Shown one piece after another: positions 26,870 through 36,126 of a stretch of 64,000 nt of DNA (within the stretch, counting starts at the first letter, position 1; the number at the start of each line of letters is the position of its first letter). This stretch comes from Methylohalobius crimeensis 10Ki (GTDB lineage: Bacteria > Pseudomonadota > Gammaproteobacteria > Methylococcales > Methylothermaceae). The stretch spans positions 2,635,001 through 2,699,000 of the forward strand of contig NZ_ATXB01000001.1 of assembly GCF_000421465.1 (NCBI RefSeq). The letters are read 5' to 3'. Made by a program: the position numbers and the translations under genes. The notes beneath the pieces are model-generated. The model did not search any database. It was not told where the DNA came from and saw only the letters and a list, made by a program, of their open reading frames with translations.

Positions 26870-28489
26870 TCAACGCCGGCCCTGGCGCCGCCAGCGGTCG
26901 GCGATGGCCTCCACATCCAAATCCTCGGGGCCGTCGCGCCAAGCGGTGTGATAATCGACGTCCTGGCTGTGGGGCGCGGGATCGGGGCGCCGAACCCGAA
27001 GCCGGGTGGGTAAAGGTACCGCTTCCCCCATCACCATGGCCTCACCCCGCCCCAATACCGGCAACACGTCCACCAAATCGCTTTCGGCATCGGGCACCAG
27101 ATCGCGCACATAGGTTTGATCGTCGGGGTTGGTCAGGCGCAGGCAGATGAACGTACCGCATTGAGACAGGACGGTTTCGGAGAGCTCGTGGGGACGTTGG
27201 CTGACTACCCCCAACCCGACTCCATATTTACGTCCCTCCTTGGCGATCCGTTCCATCGACCGCCGGGTACCTTCATAGCGAGTACCACCCTCGCGGGGAA
27301 TATAAGCGTGGGCTTCTTCGCACAACAAAAGCAAGGGGAATTCGCGTCGCCGCGGGTTCCAGTAATTGAATTCGAAAGCCAACCGTCCAATTTGGGCCGA
27401 CACCGCCGGACGCACGTCGAAAGGCACGCCGCTCAGGTCGATGACGGTCACCTGGCAACGAGGCTCGCCCAATCCCACGAAATCGCGCAACAGCTTCGGC
27501 AATGCCTCGGAATTGTCGCGCCGCCGGGGTTTGAGCAAAAAATCGTAGCGCACATCGTTGAGGCGGCTCTGGAGCTTCACCAGAAACTCGTCGAATTGTC
27601 CGAACAACGGCCCCTTGGTCTTGCCGAAATCGGTACGCATCTCGTTGGCGGCCTTGAACTCCTGGTACAGCGACTCCAAGGAAAAATAGATGGGCGCGTC
27701 GATGGAGACAAAACCGATCTCCAGACGCTCGGCTTCCTTCTTCTTCAAACTGTACAGCGTTTCCCGAAGAAAGGCCGTTTGAATGGAAGCGGAACTGTCG
27801 GACCGGTCGACCAAGAGATCGATCAACTCGCCGTAGGTCATCAGCCAATAGGGGATTTCCAAGGCCCGGGCGTCGACGTATCGGTAGGTCCCTTCCCGGA
27901 AGGACGAATGGATTTGCCCCTGCACGCCCCGCCAGCAGTATTCTCCGTGCAGATCCAAAAGGATGATGTGGGCCCGGGGCATCGCCTCGACCGCTTGCTG
28001 AATCACGCTGGCGACGGTCCAGGATTTACCCGAACCGGATTGCCCCAAAATCGTGAAACTGCGACCGAACAAGGCGCTGGGGTTGAGATAGGCAAGTTGC
28101 TCGGAGCGATTCGACACTTGCCCCAGTTCAAACCCCAATTCACGGTATTTGGCGAACACCTGCCGCAGATAGTCGGCATCGACGCGCCGGACACCGGCCC
28201 CGGGGGTGGGATAGTTGCGGACGCCGCGCTGGAAAGTTCCCTCGGCGTCCACCTCTCCCAGGGGAATCAATCCCAGATGAATGCCGTCGTCGGAGACGGA
28301 ACTTCGGTGGACCGACGCCAAAATGCGAAGATCGGATTGCTCGATCAGCACATAATGGCCCAATTGGCAAAGATTGTCGGCTTCGACTGTCGGCGAATTC
28401 GGCTCGGCCCCCTCGATCAGAGCCTCGAAACGGCTGGCTTTCACTTGGGTGAGGCGGGCAGGTTGATCTGACACGGCGGCTGTTCCCAT
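26870..28489 (-). CDS. HerA/FtsK-type ATPase (DUF87)
   Basis: 539 residues. An N-terminal beta-barrel-like (HAS-barrel) domain at about 1-120 is followed by the motor with Walker A LGQSGSGKSWT, Walker B LLLCEEAHAYIP, and the HerA-type VSQRPHELSETVLSQCGTF segment with a downstream arginine region. HerA proteins are hexameric DNA translocases that work with NurA nuclease in repair, and related ones pair with SIR2 or DUF4297 in phage defence. No such partner is adjacent. It is the last gene of the microdomain operon, 28 bases after nfeD, and functional linkage is uncertain. Confidence 0.88.
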   Translation of the reverse strand: MGTAAVSDQPARLTQVKASRFEALIEGAEPNSPTVEADNLCQLGHYVLIEQSDLRILASVHRSSVSDDGIHLGLIPLGEVDAEGTFQRGVRNYPTPGAGVRRVDADYLRQVFAKYRELGFELGQVSNRSEQLAYLNPSALFGRSFTILGQSGSGKSWTVASVIQQAVEAMPRAHIILLDLHGEYCWRGVQGQIHSSFREGTYRYVDARALEIPYWLMTYGELIDLLVDRSDSSASIQTAFLRETLYSLKKKEAERLEIGFVSIDAPIYFSLESLYQEFKAANEMRTDFGKTKGPLFGQFDEFLVKLQSRLNDVRYDFLLKPRRRDNSEALPKLLRDFVGLGEPRCQVTVIDLSGVPFDVRPAVSAQIGRLAFEFNYWNPRRREFPLLLLCEEAHAYIPREGGTRYEGTRRSMERIAKEGRKYGVGLGVVSQRPHELSETVLSQCGTFICLRLTNPDDQTYVRDLVPDAESDLVDVLPVLGRGEAMVMGEAVPLPTRLRVRRPDPAPHSQDVDYHTAWRDGPEDLDVEAIADRWRRQGRR

Positions 28490-28517
28490 ATGCTGATTAA
28501 AATCGAAAAACCAAGGC

Positions 28518-29897
28518 CTATCGTTTTTTTACGGTCAAGTATCCATCGCCTTTCCGTTCCACGACGACAATTCTGTCGCCCCGGTGCAAAGGCTCTAATG
28601 TCTCGGCGGGCCAGCGCTCATCTTCGATCAGCACATGGCCCCGTTGATCGAAACTCACCATCGCTTCTCCGGTTTTGCCCGCCATCTGCCGGGTACGGGG
28701 AGCTCCGGTCAAACTCCGCGAGACCAACCAAGTGGTCAGCAAGATCGCGGCGGCCACGGCGATGCTGAGGGACAGAATTTCGCGTTGATAATCCGCCGAT
28801 GACGGCACATCGAATAAGTTCAGGCTGCCGAGGATAAAAGCGATCGCCCCGCCGATTCCCAGTACCCCGAAACCGGCGACGAAATACTCGGCGACCATGA
28901 AGGCGATCCCCAAAAATAGTAGGATCAAAAATCCCATATTGACCGGCAAGGTTTGCACGCCCACCAGCCCCAGAATCACGGCAACCGCGCCGAACACGCC
29001 GGGAAAACCCAAACCGGGGCTCAAGATCTCGATGTAAACCCCCAAAGTCCCCAAGGAGATCAGCAAATGCGCCACTTGAGGGTGGGCGATATGGATCAAC
29101 AGGCGATCGATGAGGCGGGGGGCCACCGGATGAACTGTCGTGCCGGATAAGGCCAGCACGTATTTTTTTCCGTTCACGCGCACCTCGCGCCCCTCCGCCT
29201 GAGCGAGCAAATCCGGAATACTGTCGGCGATCAAATCGACGATCTTGTCCTGCTTGGCCTCCGAAGCGGATAGGCTGAGTGCTTCGGAGACGAAGCGTTC
29301 GGCGACGTCGGCGTTGCGTCCTTGTTTGGCGGCGATGCTGCGCATGAAAGCGCGGGTGTCGTTCATGATTTTCTTGCCCAAGGTGCCGCCGACATCGCTG
29401 CCGTCGCCAGCCACCGGCGAGGAGGCCCCCACATTGGTGCCCGTATGCATCGCCGCGACGTGGGTGGCCAGCAAGATGAAGGCGCCTGCCGAGGTGGCGC
29501 TTGCACCGGCCGGAGCGACATAACCGATCACCGGCACTTCGGATTCGGAAATGGCGCTAACCATATCCCGGGTGGCGCTCAGCAATCCCCCCGGGGTATC
29601 GATTTGCACGATCAGAGCGCCGGCCCGATGGGTCTCGGCGGTTTCGATGGCATGCTCCAGCAAGCCGAGGGTACCCGGATTGATGGTGGAGTCGATGGTC
29701 ACCAGGTAAACTTCGCCGGTATTTTCTCCATTTGCGGTCGCCCCGGAAACGATGCCCTCGCCTCCGATCAAAAACAGAAACAAGCAGGCGCTCATCCGAA
29801 GCAAGCGCCATCGCCGCACGCCTGAATAGGGTTTGCATGGCATCGCTACAGCAGCAGCCGAGCATTTCAATAGCCGGCTAGCCGACGAGACTCTCAT
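28518..29897 (-). CDS. NfeD long-form membrane serine protease (ClpP-like)
   Basis: 459 residues. An N-terminal signal/membrane segment leads to a ClpP-class protease domain with the nucleophile region PAGASATSAGAFILLATH and VQIDTPGGLLSATRDM. Four or five membrane helices follow (about 290-395), then a C-terminal OB-fold NfeD domain (GDRIVVVERKGDGYLTV). This is the NfeD1a type, which cleaves stomatin-like proteins; two stomatin-like genes lie immediately upstream. The ATG at 29897 overlaps the preceding stop (TGATG). Confidence 0.9.
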   Translation of the reverse strand: MRVSSASRLLKCSAAAVAMPCKPYSGVRRWRLLRMSACLFLFLIGGEGIVSGATANGENTGEVYLVTIDSTINPGTLGLLEHAIETAETHRAGALIVQIDTPGGLLSATRDMVSAISESEVPVIGYVAPAGASATSAGAFILLATHVAAMHTGTNVGASSPVAGDGSDVGGTLGKKIMNDTRAFMRSIAAKQGRNADVAERFVSEALSLSASEAKQDKIVDLIADSIPDLLAQAEGREVRVNGKKYVLALSGTTVHPVAPRLIDRLLIHIAHPQVAHLLISLGTLGVYIEILSPGLGFPGVFGAVAVILGLVGVQTLPVNMGFLILLFLGIAFMVAEYFVAGFGVLGIGGAIAFILGSLNLFDVPSSADYQREILSLSIAVAAAILLTTWLVSRSLTGAPRTRQMAGKTGEAMVSFDQRGHVLIEDERWPAETLEPLHRGDRIVVVERKGDGYLTVKKR

Positions 29898-30838
29898 CAA
29901 GTCGATTTTTCCTCGATGCGAAGCCCCAAGGCCTGCAACAACTGATCCATATCGGTCAAATTCGCCGGGAAAATGACCGAGGTATCCCGGTCGGCCAGAT
30001 GCTCGATATTGCCGATCAGCTTTTCCGAAAGCTTGAGCTTGATGGCCTGTTCGCCCCCCTCCTGCACCAGCGCGCCGCCGATTTTCTCGATCGATGCGGC
30101 GGTGGCGCCGGCCAGCGCCAGAATTTCGGCCGCCCGCCCTTCGGCCTCGTTGATCAGCCGCTGGCGTTCGCCCTCGGATAAGTTAATCAATTCCCGCATC
30201 GTCCCTTCCGAAGTGCTGATGCGGCTTTGCTTGTCCCCCTCGGCGCCGGCCAGGATGGCGCGCTTTTCGCGTTCGGCGTTGACTTGTTTTTCCATGGCGT
30301 CTTGGACGGTGGCCGGGGGCTTGATGTTTTTGATTTCGTAACGATGCACATGAACCCCCCAACCTTGACCGGCTCGATTGAGGGTATCCACCACCGCCTG
30401 GCTGATCATGTCGCGCTCTTCGAAGGTTTTATCCAAATCCAAGGTGCCGATGACCGAGCGGGTGGTGGTTTGTGCGAGCTGCATGGCTGCGAACCGATAG
30501 TCGGTCACCCCATAGGTCGCCTTGACGGGATCGGACACGGACATATAGATCACGCCGTCCACTTCGACCTTGACCTCATCCTTGGAAAAGCACTCTTGCG
30601 GCGGCACGTCGATGGTCTCTTCGCGCAAGTCCTGAGTCGCCGTGACCACGTCGATAAACGGCATCAATACATGAAATCCGGGCCCCAGGGTGGCCTGGTA
30701 TTTACCTAGCCGCTCGACGATCAAGGCGGTTCGAGTGGACACGATCCGGATGGAACGGAACAGCTGCACCACGATGGCGAGGAAAAGAATCCCCCAGACC
30801 GCAAAGTTGAACAGGTCGATCAGATTGATACCGGACAT
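29897..30838 (-). CDS. SPFH/stomatin-like protein (second copy)
   Basis: 313 residues. A single N-terminal membrane segment (FAVWGILFLAIVVQLF) is followed by an SPFH domain (IVERLGKYQATLGPGFHVLMP) and a charged coiled-coil region near 190-260. Members form large membrane rings in cholesterol- or hopanoid-rich microdomains and regulate proteases. It shares the layout of the upstream SPFH protein, so the pair arose by duplication and may form a hetero-oligomer, as HflK/HflC and NfeD partners do. Starts overlap the previous stop by one base (TAATG). Confidence 0.92.
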   Translation of the reverse strand: MSGINLIDLFNFAVWGILFLAIVVQLFRSIRIVSTRTALIVERLGKYQATLGPGFHVLMPFIDVVTATQDLREETIDVPPQECFSKDEVKVEVDGVIYMSVSDPVKATYGVTDYRFAAMQLAQTTTRSVIGTLDLDKTFEERDMISQAVVDTLNRAGQGWGVHVHRYEIKNIKPPATVQDAMEKQVNAEREKRAILAGAEGDKQSRISTSEGTMRELINLSEGERQRLINEAEGRAAEILALAGATAASIEKIGGALVQEGGEQAIKLKLSEKLIGNIEHLADRDTSVIFPANLTDMDQLLQALGLRIEEKST

Positions 30839-31761
30839 TAGCCTTCTCCCCGCAAAGTGGTGGATGAGACGTTTTGATTGATCGAGGCAAGAATCCCTTT
30901 GAGATTGGCCAGATCGGCGGGCAGAACGGACACGTCGGCCTCCTGCATCACTTTGCCCATTTTCTCCAGGAATTCTTCCACCAAGCGCATTTTCACGGCC
31001 GCTTCCCCGCCCGGCTTTTGAATGGCTCGGGCCACCTTCGTCAGGCCCTCCGCCGAGGCCGCCGCCAGAATCTCAATCTCCCGAGCGCGGCCGATGGATT
31101 CGTTGATGCGCTTTTGTTTTTCCCCTTCGGAGATGTTGATCGCCTCCTGGCGATGGCCTTCCGAAATCAAAATCTTGGACTCCCGCTCGGCCTTGGCCAG
31201 AGTGATTTCCGCCCGCTTGGCCCGCTCGGCTTCCATTTGCTTTTCCAGGGTATGCACGACTTCGGGGGAAGGAGTGATGTTTTTGAGTTCGTAGCGGAGC
31301 ACCTTGATCCCCCAGGGGTCGGAGGCCTTGTCGATCTCCCGCACGATCGATTCGTTCAATTTATCCCGTTCGTAAAAGGTGTCTCCCAAGGTCAGCTTGC
31401 CGATCTCCGAACGCATGGTGGTCTGAGCCAGATTGACGCTGGCGACGCGATAATCGCCGATCCCGTAACTGGCCCGCTTGGCGTCCATCACCTTGAGGTA
31501 AATCAAACCGTCCACGGCGACCTGAATATTGTCTTTGGTAATGCACATTTGCGCGGGAATATCCAATACCTGCTCGCGCATTTCGTGCCGATAAGCCACC
31601 TTATCCAAAAAGGGCACCACGATGTGAAAACCCGGTTCCAGCACCGCCTTGAAGTTGCCGAAGCGCTCGAGCACACATTGCTGGCGCATGGGAACGATCA
31701 CCATCAACTTATAGAGGATGATGCCGGCCAATAAAATGAACACGGTCAATGCGGTCAACAT
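30838..31761 (-). CDS. SPFH/stomatin-like protein (first copy)
   Basis: 307 residues with an N-terminal membrane helix (LTVFILLAGIILYKLMVI), an SPFH domain (CVLERFGNFKAVLEPGFHIV) and a C-terminal coiled coil with repeated Ala/Glu/Lys/Arg. It sits between the short NfeD gene and the second SPFH gene. In other bacteria NfeD1b proteins are always next to stomatin-like genes, which supports a shared complex. The overall similarity to the second copy is clear by eye (RAVGDYRFAAMQLAQTT-type segments). Confidence 0.92.
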   Translation of the reverse strand: MLTALTVFILLAGIILYKLMVIVPMRQQCVLERFGNFKAVLEPGFHIVVPFLDKVAYRHEMREQVLDIPAQMCITKDNIQVAVDGLIYLKVMDAKRASYGIGDYRVASVNLAQTTMRSEIGKLTLGDTFYERDKLNESIVREIDKASDPWGIKVLRYELKNITPSPEVVHTLEKQMEAERAKRAEITLAKAERESKILISEGHRQEAINISEGEKQKRINESIGRAREIEILAAASAEGLTKVARAIQKPGGEAAVKMRLVEEFLEKMGKVMQEADVSVLPADLANLKGILASINQNVSSTTLRGEG

Positions 31762-31784
31762 AAGATTCTCCCCTTTATTATTCC

Positions 31785-32261
31785 TTATTTAAGGTTAGCA
31801 GGTTCTTCATCGTTCGCTTCCACATACCAAACCAGGTTGTCGCGATAGATGATCCGAACCGGCGTTCCCGCCTCCAGGTCTCCATCTTGGTGATAATTGC
31901 GAGCCGTCCAGGTGCTCCCCCGGAAAGCGATGCGGCCTTCGCCTTGAGCGGGAATCCGCTCACAGACTTCGACAATTTGATTATAGGCGTCCAGGTCTTC
32001 ATCGGTTTTCGCCTTGCTCACTTGGGCCGGGATAAACTTCTGGACGACGCCTCTCAGCCCGAACAGCAAGGCCAGGGAACCGATGAACCAGGTGGTGAAC
32101 GCCTCTAGCCACCCTTCGATCAGCCCCGTGTACAACAACACGGAAACCAGCGTCGCCCCGAGGCCCAAGAAAAAAACGATACCTCCAGGCAAGATAAACT
32201 CCAACAACATCAGCACCGCGCCGCCGATGAGCCAAATGAGAAAAAGGTCGGTGTTCGACAT
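31785..32261 (-). CDS. NfeD short-form membrane protein
   Basis: 158 residues with three or four hydrophobic helices in the first 75 residues (FLIWLIGGAVLMLLEFILPG, GLGATLVSVLLYTGL, FTTWFIGSLALLFGL) and a C-terminal OB-fold NfeD domain (GEGRIAFRGSTWTAR, GTPVRIIYRDNLVWYV). It lacks the protease domain, defining the NfeD1b class. It precedes the SPFH genes as in the usual NfeD1b-stomatin pair. Start ATG at 32261. Confidence 0.9.
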   Translation of the reverse strand: MSNTDLFLIWLIGGAVLMLLEFILPGGIVFFLGLGATLVSVLLYTGLIEGWLEAFTTWFIGSLALLFGLRGVVQKFIPAQVSKAKTDEDLDAYNQIVEVCERIPAQGEGRIAFRGSTWTARNYHQDGDLEAGTPVRIIYRDNLVWYVEANDEEPANLK

Positions 32262-32286
32262 CAATCACCCCCCATCGCCATTCGTT

Positions 32287-33327
32287 TTATTCTTCCCGCT
32301 TCCGAGCAGGCGGATCGATTTCCCGGGCGGGACCCAAGAGGATCGCAATCCAGAAAGTCCGGGGATTGTCTTCCAAAAACATCTTGCAGATGACCGTAAT
32401 CGGAACCGACAGGAACATCCCCACCGGCCCCAGCACCCAACCCCAGAAAATCAACGACACAAACACCACCAAAGTGGACAGCCCCAATCCTTTCCCCACC
32501 ACCCGGGGATCGATGAGACCGCCGATCACGGTATTGATCCCTACGTAACCGAGAGCCGTGTAAACCGCTCCGCCCAATCCGAGCTGGACCAAGGCGAGCA
32601 ATACCGCGGGAATACCGGCGATAAACGACCCGATGTTGGGAATGAAATTCAGCACGAAGGCCACCGCCCCCCACAGGATCGGATAATCCACCCCCAAAAT
32701 AAGCAGCCACAATGCCACTGTCACACCGGTTCCCAAGCTGATGAGGGTTTTCAGTCGCAAATAGCGGCGCAGGTTGACGAAAAATCCTTCGAAACGAACC
32801 GCCATGCTCGAATCGCCGATGATCCCCTGCAGCTTCGCCGGCAGAATGAAAGCTTCCAGGAACATGAAGGTGACATAAAACAGGATCAATGCGGTATTGG
32901 CAAACGCCCCGGTAAGGGCGGTCAACATGGTGCCGGCCAACTGCATCAAGCGGCCGGCATTCAGATAGGCGCCCACCTGTTCCCGGGAAAACTCGAACCC
33001 GATTTCGGTCAACCAAACCAACAATCCGGCGGTATTGGCTTGCAGCCGCGTTTGGTAATAAGGCAGATTGCCGACGAAGTTGTCGATGGATTTGCCCACG
33101 AATACACCCACCAGCGTCATCAGCACCAACAAGCCCATCACCACGATCAGAATCGCCAGCCATGCCGGAACCTTGTGCCGATACAGCCAATCCACCATCG
33201 GCCAGCAGATAATGGCGATGAACACGGACAACAGCATGGGCACCAAAATATCGGCCGCCGCTTGCAGCCCCGCGATCACCACCACCAACGCCGCTATCGT
33301 GATCAGCCAACGGTTACCGTCATCCAT
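32287..33327 (-). CDS. AI-2E/PerM family transporter
   Basis: 346 residues with about eight membrane helices and the family's tail: LILGVDYPILWGAVAFVLNFIPNIGSFIAG and GLGLSTLVVFVSLIFWGWVLG-type segments near 200-310. Family members export AI-2 (TqsA) or act as Na+/H+ antiporters or unknown permeases (YhhT, PerM), so the substrate is not determined. First gene of the six-gene minus-strand unit ending at the HerA-like ATPase; the gap to the short NfeD gene is 25 bases. Confidence 0.9.
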   Translation of the reverse strand: MDDGNRWLITIAALVVVIAGLQAAADILVPMLLSVFIAIICWPMVDWLYRHKVPAWLAILIVVMGLLVLMTLVGVFVGKSIDNFVGNLPYYQTRLQANTAGLLVWLTEIGFEFSREQVGAYLNAGRLMQLAGTMLTALTGAFANTALILFYVTFMFLEAFILPAKLQGIIGDSSMAVRFEGFFVNLRRYLRLKTLISLGTGVTVALWLLILGVDYPILWGAVAFVLNFIPNIGSFIAGIPAVLLALVQLGLGGAVYTALGYVGINTVIGGLIDPRVVGKGLGLSTLVVFVSLIFWGWVLGPVGMFLSVPITVICKMFLEDNPRTFWIAILLGPAREIDPPARKREE

Positions 33328-33420
33328 TCAAGTCACCACCCCGACGTCTGTTTGACTTTGGGAAAGTCTATAAAATACTTTGTTCTTTCGACGAACGCAC
33401 GGCAAGATCCACGAAGACTT

Positions 33421-34458
33421 ATGCAATACAATCCACTGGGAACCAGTTCCATTCAAGTCAGCCGAATCTGCCTGGGCACCATGACTTTCGGCGAGCAAAA
33501 CGATGAGAGTCAGGCGCACGCGCAGATGGATATGGCTTTCGAACGGGGCGTCAATTTTTTCGATACCGCGGAAATGTATCCGATCCCGCCCCGCGCCGAA
33601 ACCCAGGGCCGCACCGAGACCCACATCGGCAACTGGCTCGCCCGGAACGGCCGGCGCGATCAGATCGTCCTCGCCACCAAGGCGACCGGACCCGGCGATT
33701 GGATGGCCCATATCCGCGGCGGACCGCGTCTGAACGAGCGGCATATTCGCGAGGCGCTGCACGGCAGTCTGCAGCGCCTGCGCACCGACTATGTGGATCT
33801 TTATCAGCTCCACTGGCCCGAGCGGCGGACGAACTTTTTCGGCCGATTGGGATACGAGCATCAACCGGAACAGGACGGCGTTCCCATCGAGGAAACCCTG
33901 ACCGCCCTGGCCAAGTTGGTGGAAGAAGGCAAGGTGCGAACCATCGGCGTTTCCAACGAAACACCGTGGGGGGTGATGGCCTACCTTCGCCTGGCCGAGC
34001 GACAAGGGGGACCGAGGATCGTCAGCATTCAGAACCCCTACAATCTGCTCAACCGCACCTTCGAAATCGGTCTGGCGGAAATCGCCCAGCGGGAAAAGGT
34101 GGGACTATTGGCCTACTCTCCCCTCGCTTTCGGCGTCTTGAGCGGCAAGTATCTGGATGGCAAGCGACCGGAAGGCGCCCGGCTGAGCCTGTTTTCCGGC
34201 TATAGCCGCTACAGCAAGCCTCATGTGGAACCGGTGGTCCGCCGCTACGTGGAACTGGCTCGCCGACACGAACTGAACCCCGCGCAAATGGCGTTGGCCT
34301 ACGTCAATTCAAGACCCTTCTTGACCGCCAACATCATCGGCGCCACCACCCTGGAGCAGTTGACGGACAATCTGGACAGCCTCGAATTGGAACTGCCTGC
34401 GGAAATCATCGCCGAAATCGAGGAAATTCATCGGCAGTGCCCGAACGTGGCGCCCTAG
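33421..34458 (+). CDS. Aldo/keto reductase (Tas-like)
   Basis: 345 residues with a (beta/alpha)8 fold. The catalytic tetrad is visible: D and Y in FFDTAEMYPIPP, K in LATKATGPGD, H in LYQLHWPERR. The loop around HWPERRTNFFGRLGY matches E. coli Tas, an NADPH-dependent enzyme of unclear substrate. It is transcribed alone, diverging from the AI-2E-type gene 93 bp away. Its stop codon TAG is shared with the first arm of a small palindromic element. Confidence 0.93.
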   Translation: MQYNPLGTSSIQVSRICLGTMTFGEQNDESQAHAQMDMAFERGVNFFDTAEMYPIPPRAETQGRTETHIGNWLARNGRRDQIVLATKATGPGDWMAHIRGGPRLNERHIREALHGSLQRLRTDYVDLYQLHWPERRTNFFGRLGYEHQPEQDGVPIEETLTALAKLVEEGKVRTIGVSNETPWGVMAYLRLAERQGGPRIVSIQNPYNLLNRTFEIGLAEIAQREKVGLLAYSPLAFGVLSGKYLDGKRPEGARLSLFSGYSRYSKPHVEPVVRRYVELARRHELNPAQMALAYVNSRPFLTANIIGATTLEQLTDNLDSLELELPAEIIAEIEEIHRQCPNVAP

Positions 34459-34517
34459 GTTCGGTGACATTTATATAAACCCAGCGTTCATGGATTGCAA
34501 ATGTCAACAGAACCTAG
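34455..34517. repeat. Short palindromic element B-type (63 bp)
   Basis: CTAGGTTCGGTGACATTT at the left pairs imperfectly with AAATGTCAACAGAACCTAG at the right. The ends resemble those of palindrome B at 12970-13064 (GATTCTGTTGCC). Its left arm contains the stop codon of the aldo/keto reductase. Confidence 0.6.
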
Positions 34518-34524
34518 ACGTAAG

Positions 34525-34677
34525 CGCTTGTTTACAAATCCGAAAAAGCGGGTATCGGGCGTTCGTCCAGAGGGCGTACTCGGCCGGGATGGCCGAGTCC
34601 CGAGCGCCCGAGGACGGACTTGCAGCGTCCCCGAGGTCGAATGGCCGATACCCCCACAGCAATTTGTAAACCAGCTC
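34525..34677. repeat. Inverted-repeat element D (153 bp)
   Basis: Ends CGCTTGTTTACAAAT and ATTTGTAAACCAGCTCT are imperfect inverted repeats. The centre has a GC-rich palindrome (ACTCGGCCGGGATGGCCGAGT). A shortened copy of the same element, sharing TGGGGGTATCGGCCATTCG, is found at 40030-40084. No coding potential. Confidence 0.7.
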
Positions 34678-34700
34678 TCAAAGGTTACCGGCAGTGGTTT

Positions 34701-36059
34701 TCAGAGCATCAACGCACCGGCCACGCCGTACAGCACCAACGCCGATAGGCCGCCCAATACCGCATAGGGAAACTGATGGCGAATATGCTCGACCGGCTTC
34801 ACTCCGCCCGCCAAGGAAGCGATCATGGTGGTATCGGAAACCGGCGAACAGTGGTCGCCGAACAACCCCCCGCTGAGGGCCGCTCCCAACAACAAGGCGG
34901 GCGAAACCTGAAAGACATCGGCCAAGGGCACGACGATGGGAATCAAAATGGCGAAGGTGCCCCAGGAACTGCCGGTGGAAAACGAGATCAAGCAGCCGAT
35001 GCCGAATACCAAAAACGGCAGCCATACCGGATCCAGTTGGCCGTGCAGCGAGCTTGCCAGAAAGAATCCGGTACCCAGCGCCTGCGTGGTCACCCCCACG
35101 GAAAAAGCGAATATCAATAGATACATCAATGGCATGATGATCCGGGTTCCTTGCCAGACGGGAAGCAACATCTCCTTCCATGACAAAATCTGTTCATGGC
35201 GGAAATAGACGCCCGTGCCCACCAGCACCAAGGTGACCGCCAGGAAAATCGCCAGGGGCGCGTCGCCTGTGATCGCCAGCAGCAACAACACGCTCACGAT
35301 CAACAAACCGATCGGCCCCCATAGATGACGGGCGCGTCCCGGGGCCTCCGCATGGGGGGTGATCACCTCGCCGAAATGCGGCAGCTCGCCGATTACCCGA
35401 TCGGACAAGGGCAGGCGCCAAGGAATTTCCCAACCGAAGGCGGCGACGATGCCCGCCAACAAGAGCGCGATCCAGCCGTAGAAAATGAATCCCACCGACT
35501 GCATCAACAAACCCACGGGCTGTTCCACCCCCTGATCCGCCAACAAGCTGATCACATAGGCGCCCCACGCATTGAGGGGAAGGACCATGCACTTGGGCGC
35601 ACAGGTGGTATCGAGCAGATAGCTCAGCCTCAGTCTCGACAGACGATAGCGGTCGAATAGCGGCAGGGCGATCAATCCGGCGACGAGGACGCCGAAATTG
35701 GTTTCGACGAACAATGCCAGGCTGGTGGCGAAAGCCAACACGGCCACCCGGCGCGGCGTACCGATCAAGCGTCGCTCTTCGGCCCATCGCACGAATCCCT
35801 CGATTCCGCCGGCTTTTTGGATGAGGCCGATCAACCCCCCGATCATCAGGCTGAATACGATGATCATCACGCTATCCCGGTCCGTGACCACCTGCCAGAT
35901 AATTTTCAGGAACCGGCCCGAGGCATCGGGCAACCAACCGTGCTCTAGAATCAAAGCACCGATAAAAACGTAAGCGCCCAATGCCAGCAAAACGCGATGG
36001 GTTAAAAACGCCACCGGAATGGCGATCAGGGCGGGAAGCAAAGATAACCAGGTCGACAT
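34701..36059 (-). CDS. Na+/H+ antiporter NhaC family
   Basis: 452 residues with about eleven membrane helices. Family signatures include IVFSLMIGGLIGLIQKAGG, ALFVETNFGVLVAGLIALP, and near the C-terminus STGSSWGTFAILIPIVVPLA and GGLFGDHCSPVSDTTM, which hold the acidic ion-binding residues of NhaC transporters. It exchanges sodium for protons across the inner membrane; some members of this family carry malate or lactate. Element D lies just beyond its stop. Monocistronic by spacing. Confidence 0.9.
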   Translation of the reverse strand: MSTWLSLLPALIAIPVAFLTHRVLLALGAYVFIGALILEHGWLPDASGRFLKIIWQVVTDRDSVMIIVFSLMIGGLIGLIQKAGGIEGFVRWAEERRLIGTPRRVAVLAFATSLALFVETNFGVLVAGLIALPLFDRYRLSRLRLSYLLDTTCAPKCMVLPLNAWGAYVISLLADQGVEQPVGLLMQSVGFIFYGWIALLLAGIVAAFGWEIPWRLPLSDRVIGELPHFGEVITPHAEAPGRARHLWGPIGLLIVSVLLLLAITGDAPLAIFLAVTLVLVGTGVYFRHEQILSWKEMLLPVWQGTRIIMPLMYLLIFAFSVGVTTQALGTGFFLASSLHGQLDPVWLPFLVFGIGCLISFSTGSSWGTFAILIPIVVPLADVFQVSPALLLGAALSGGLFGDHCSPVSDTTMIASLAGGVKPVEHIRHQFPYAVLGGLSALVLYGVAGALML

Positions 36060-36126
36060 GATTTCCTCATCCTTGTTGCTATTGAAAGCGGCCTATTTTC
36101 GACGGACCCGGCAATCAGGTCCAGGG

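Noticed and set aside
26870-28489. HerA-based phage-defence system
   Set aside because: No SIR2, DUF4297, NurA or other effector gene is adjacent; the surrounding genes are membrane microdomain and Uma2 genes.
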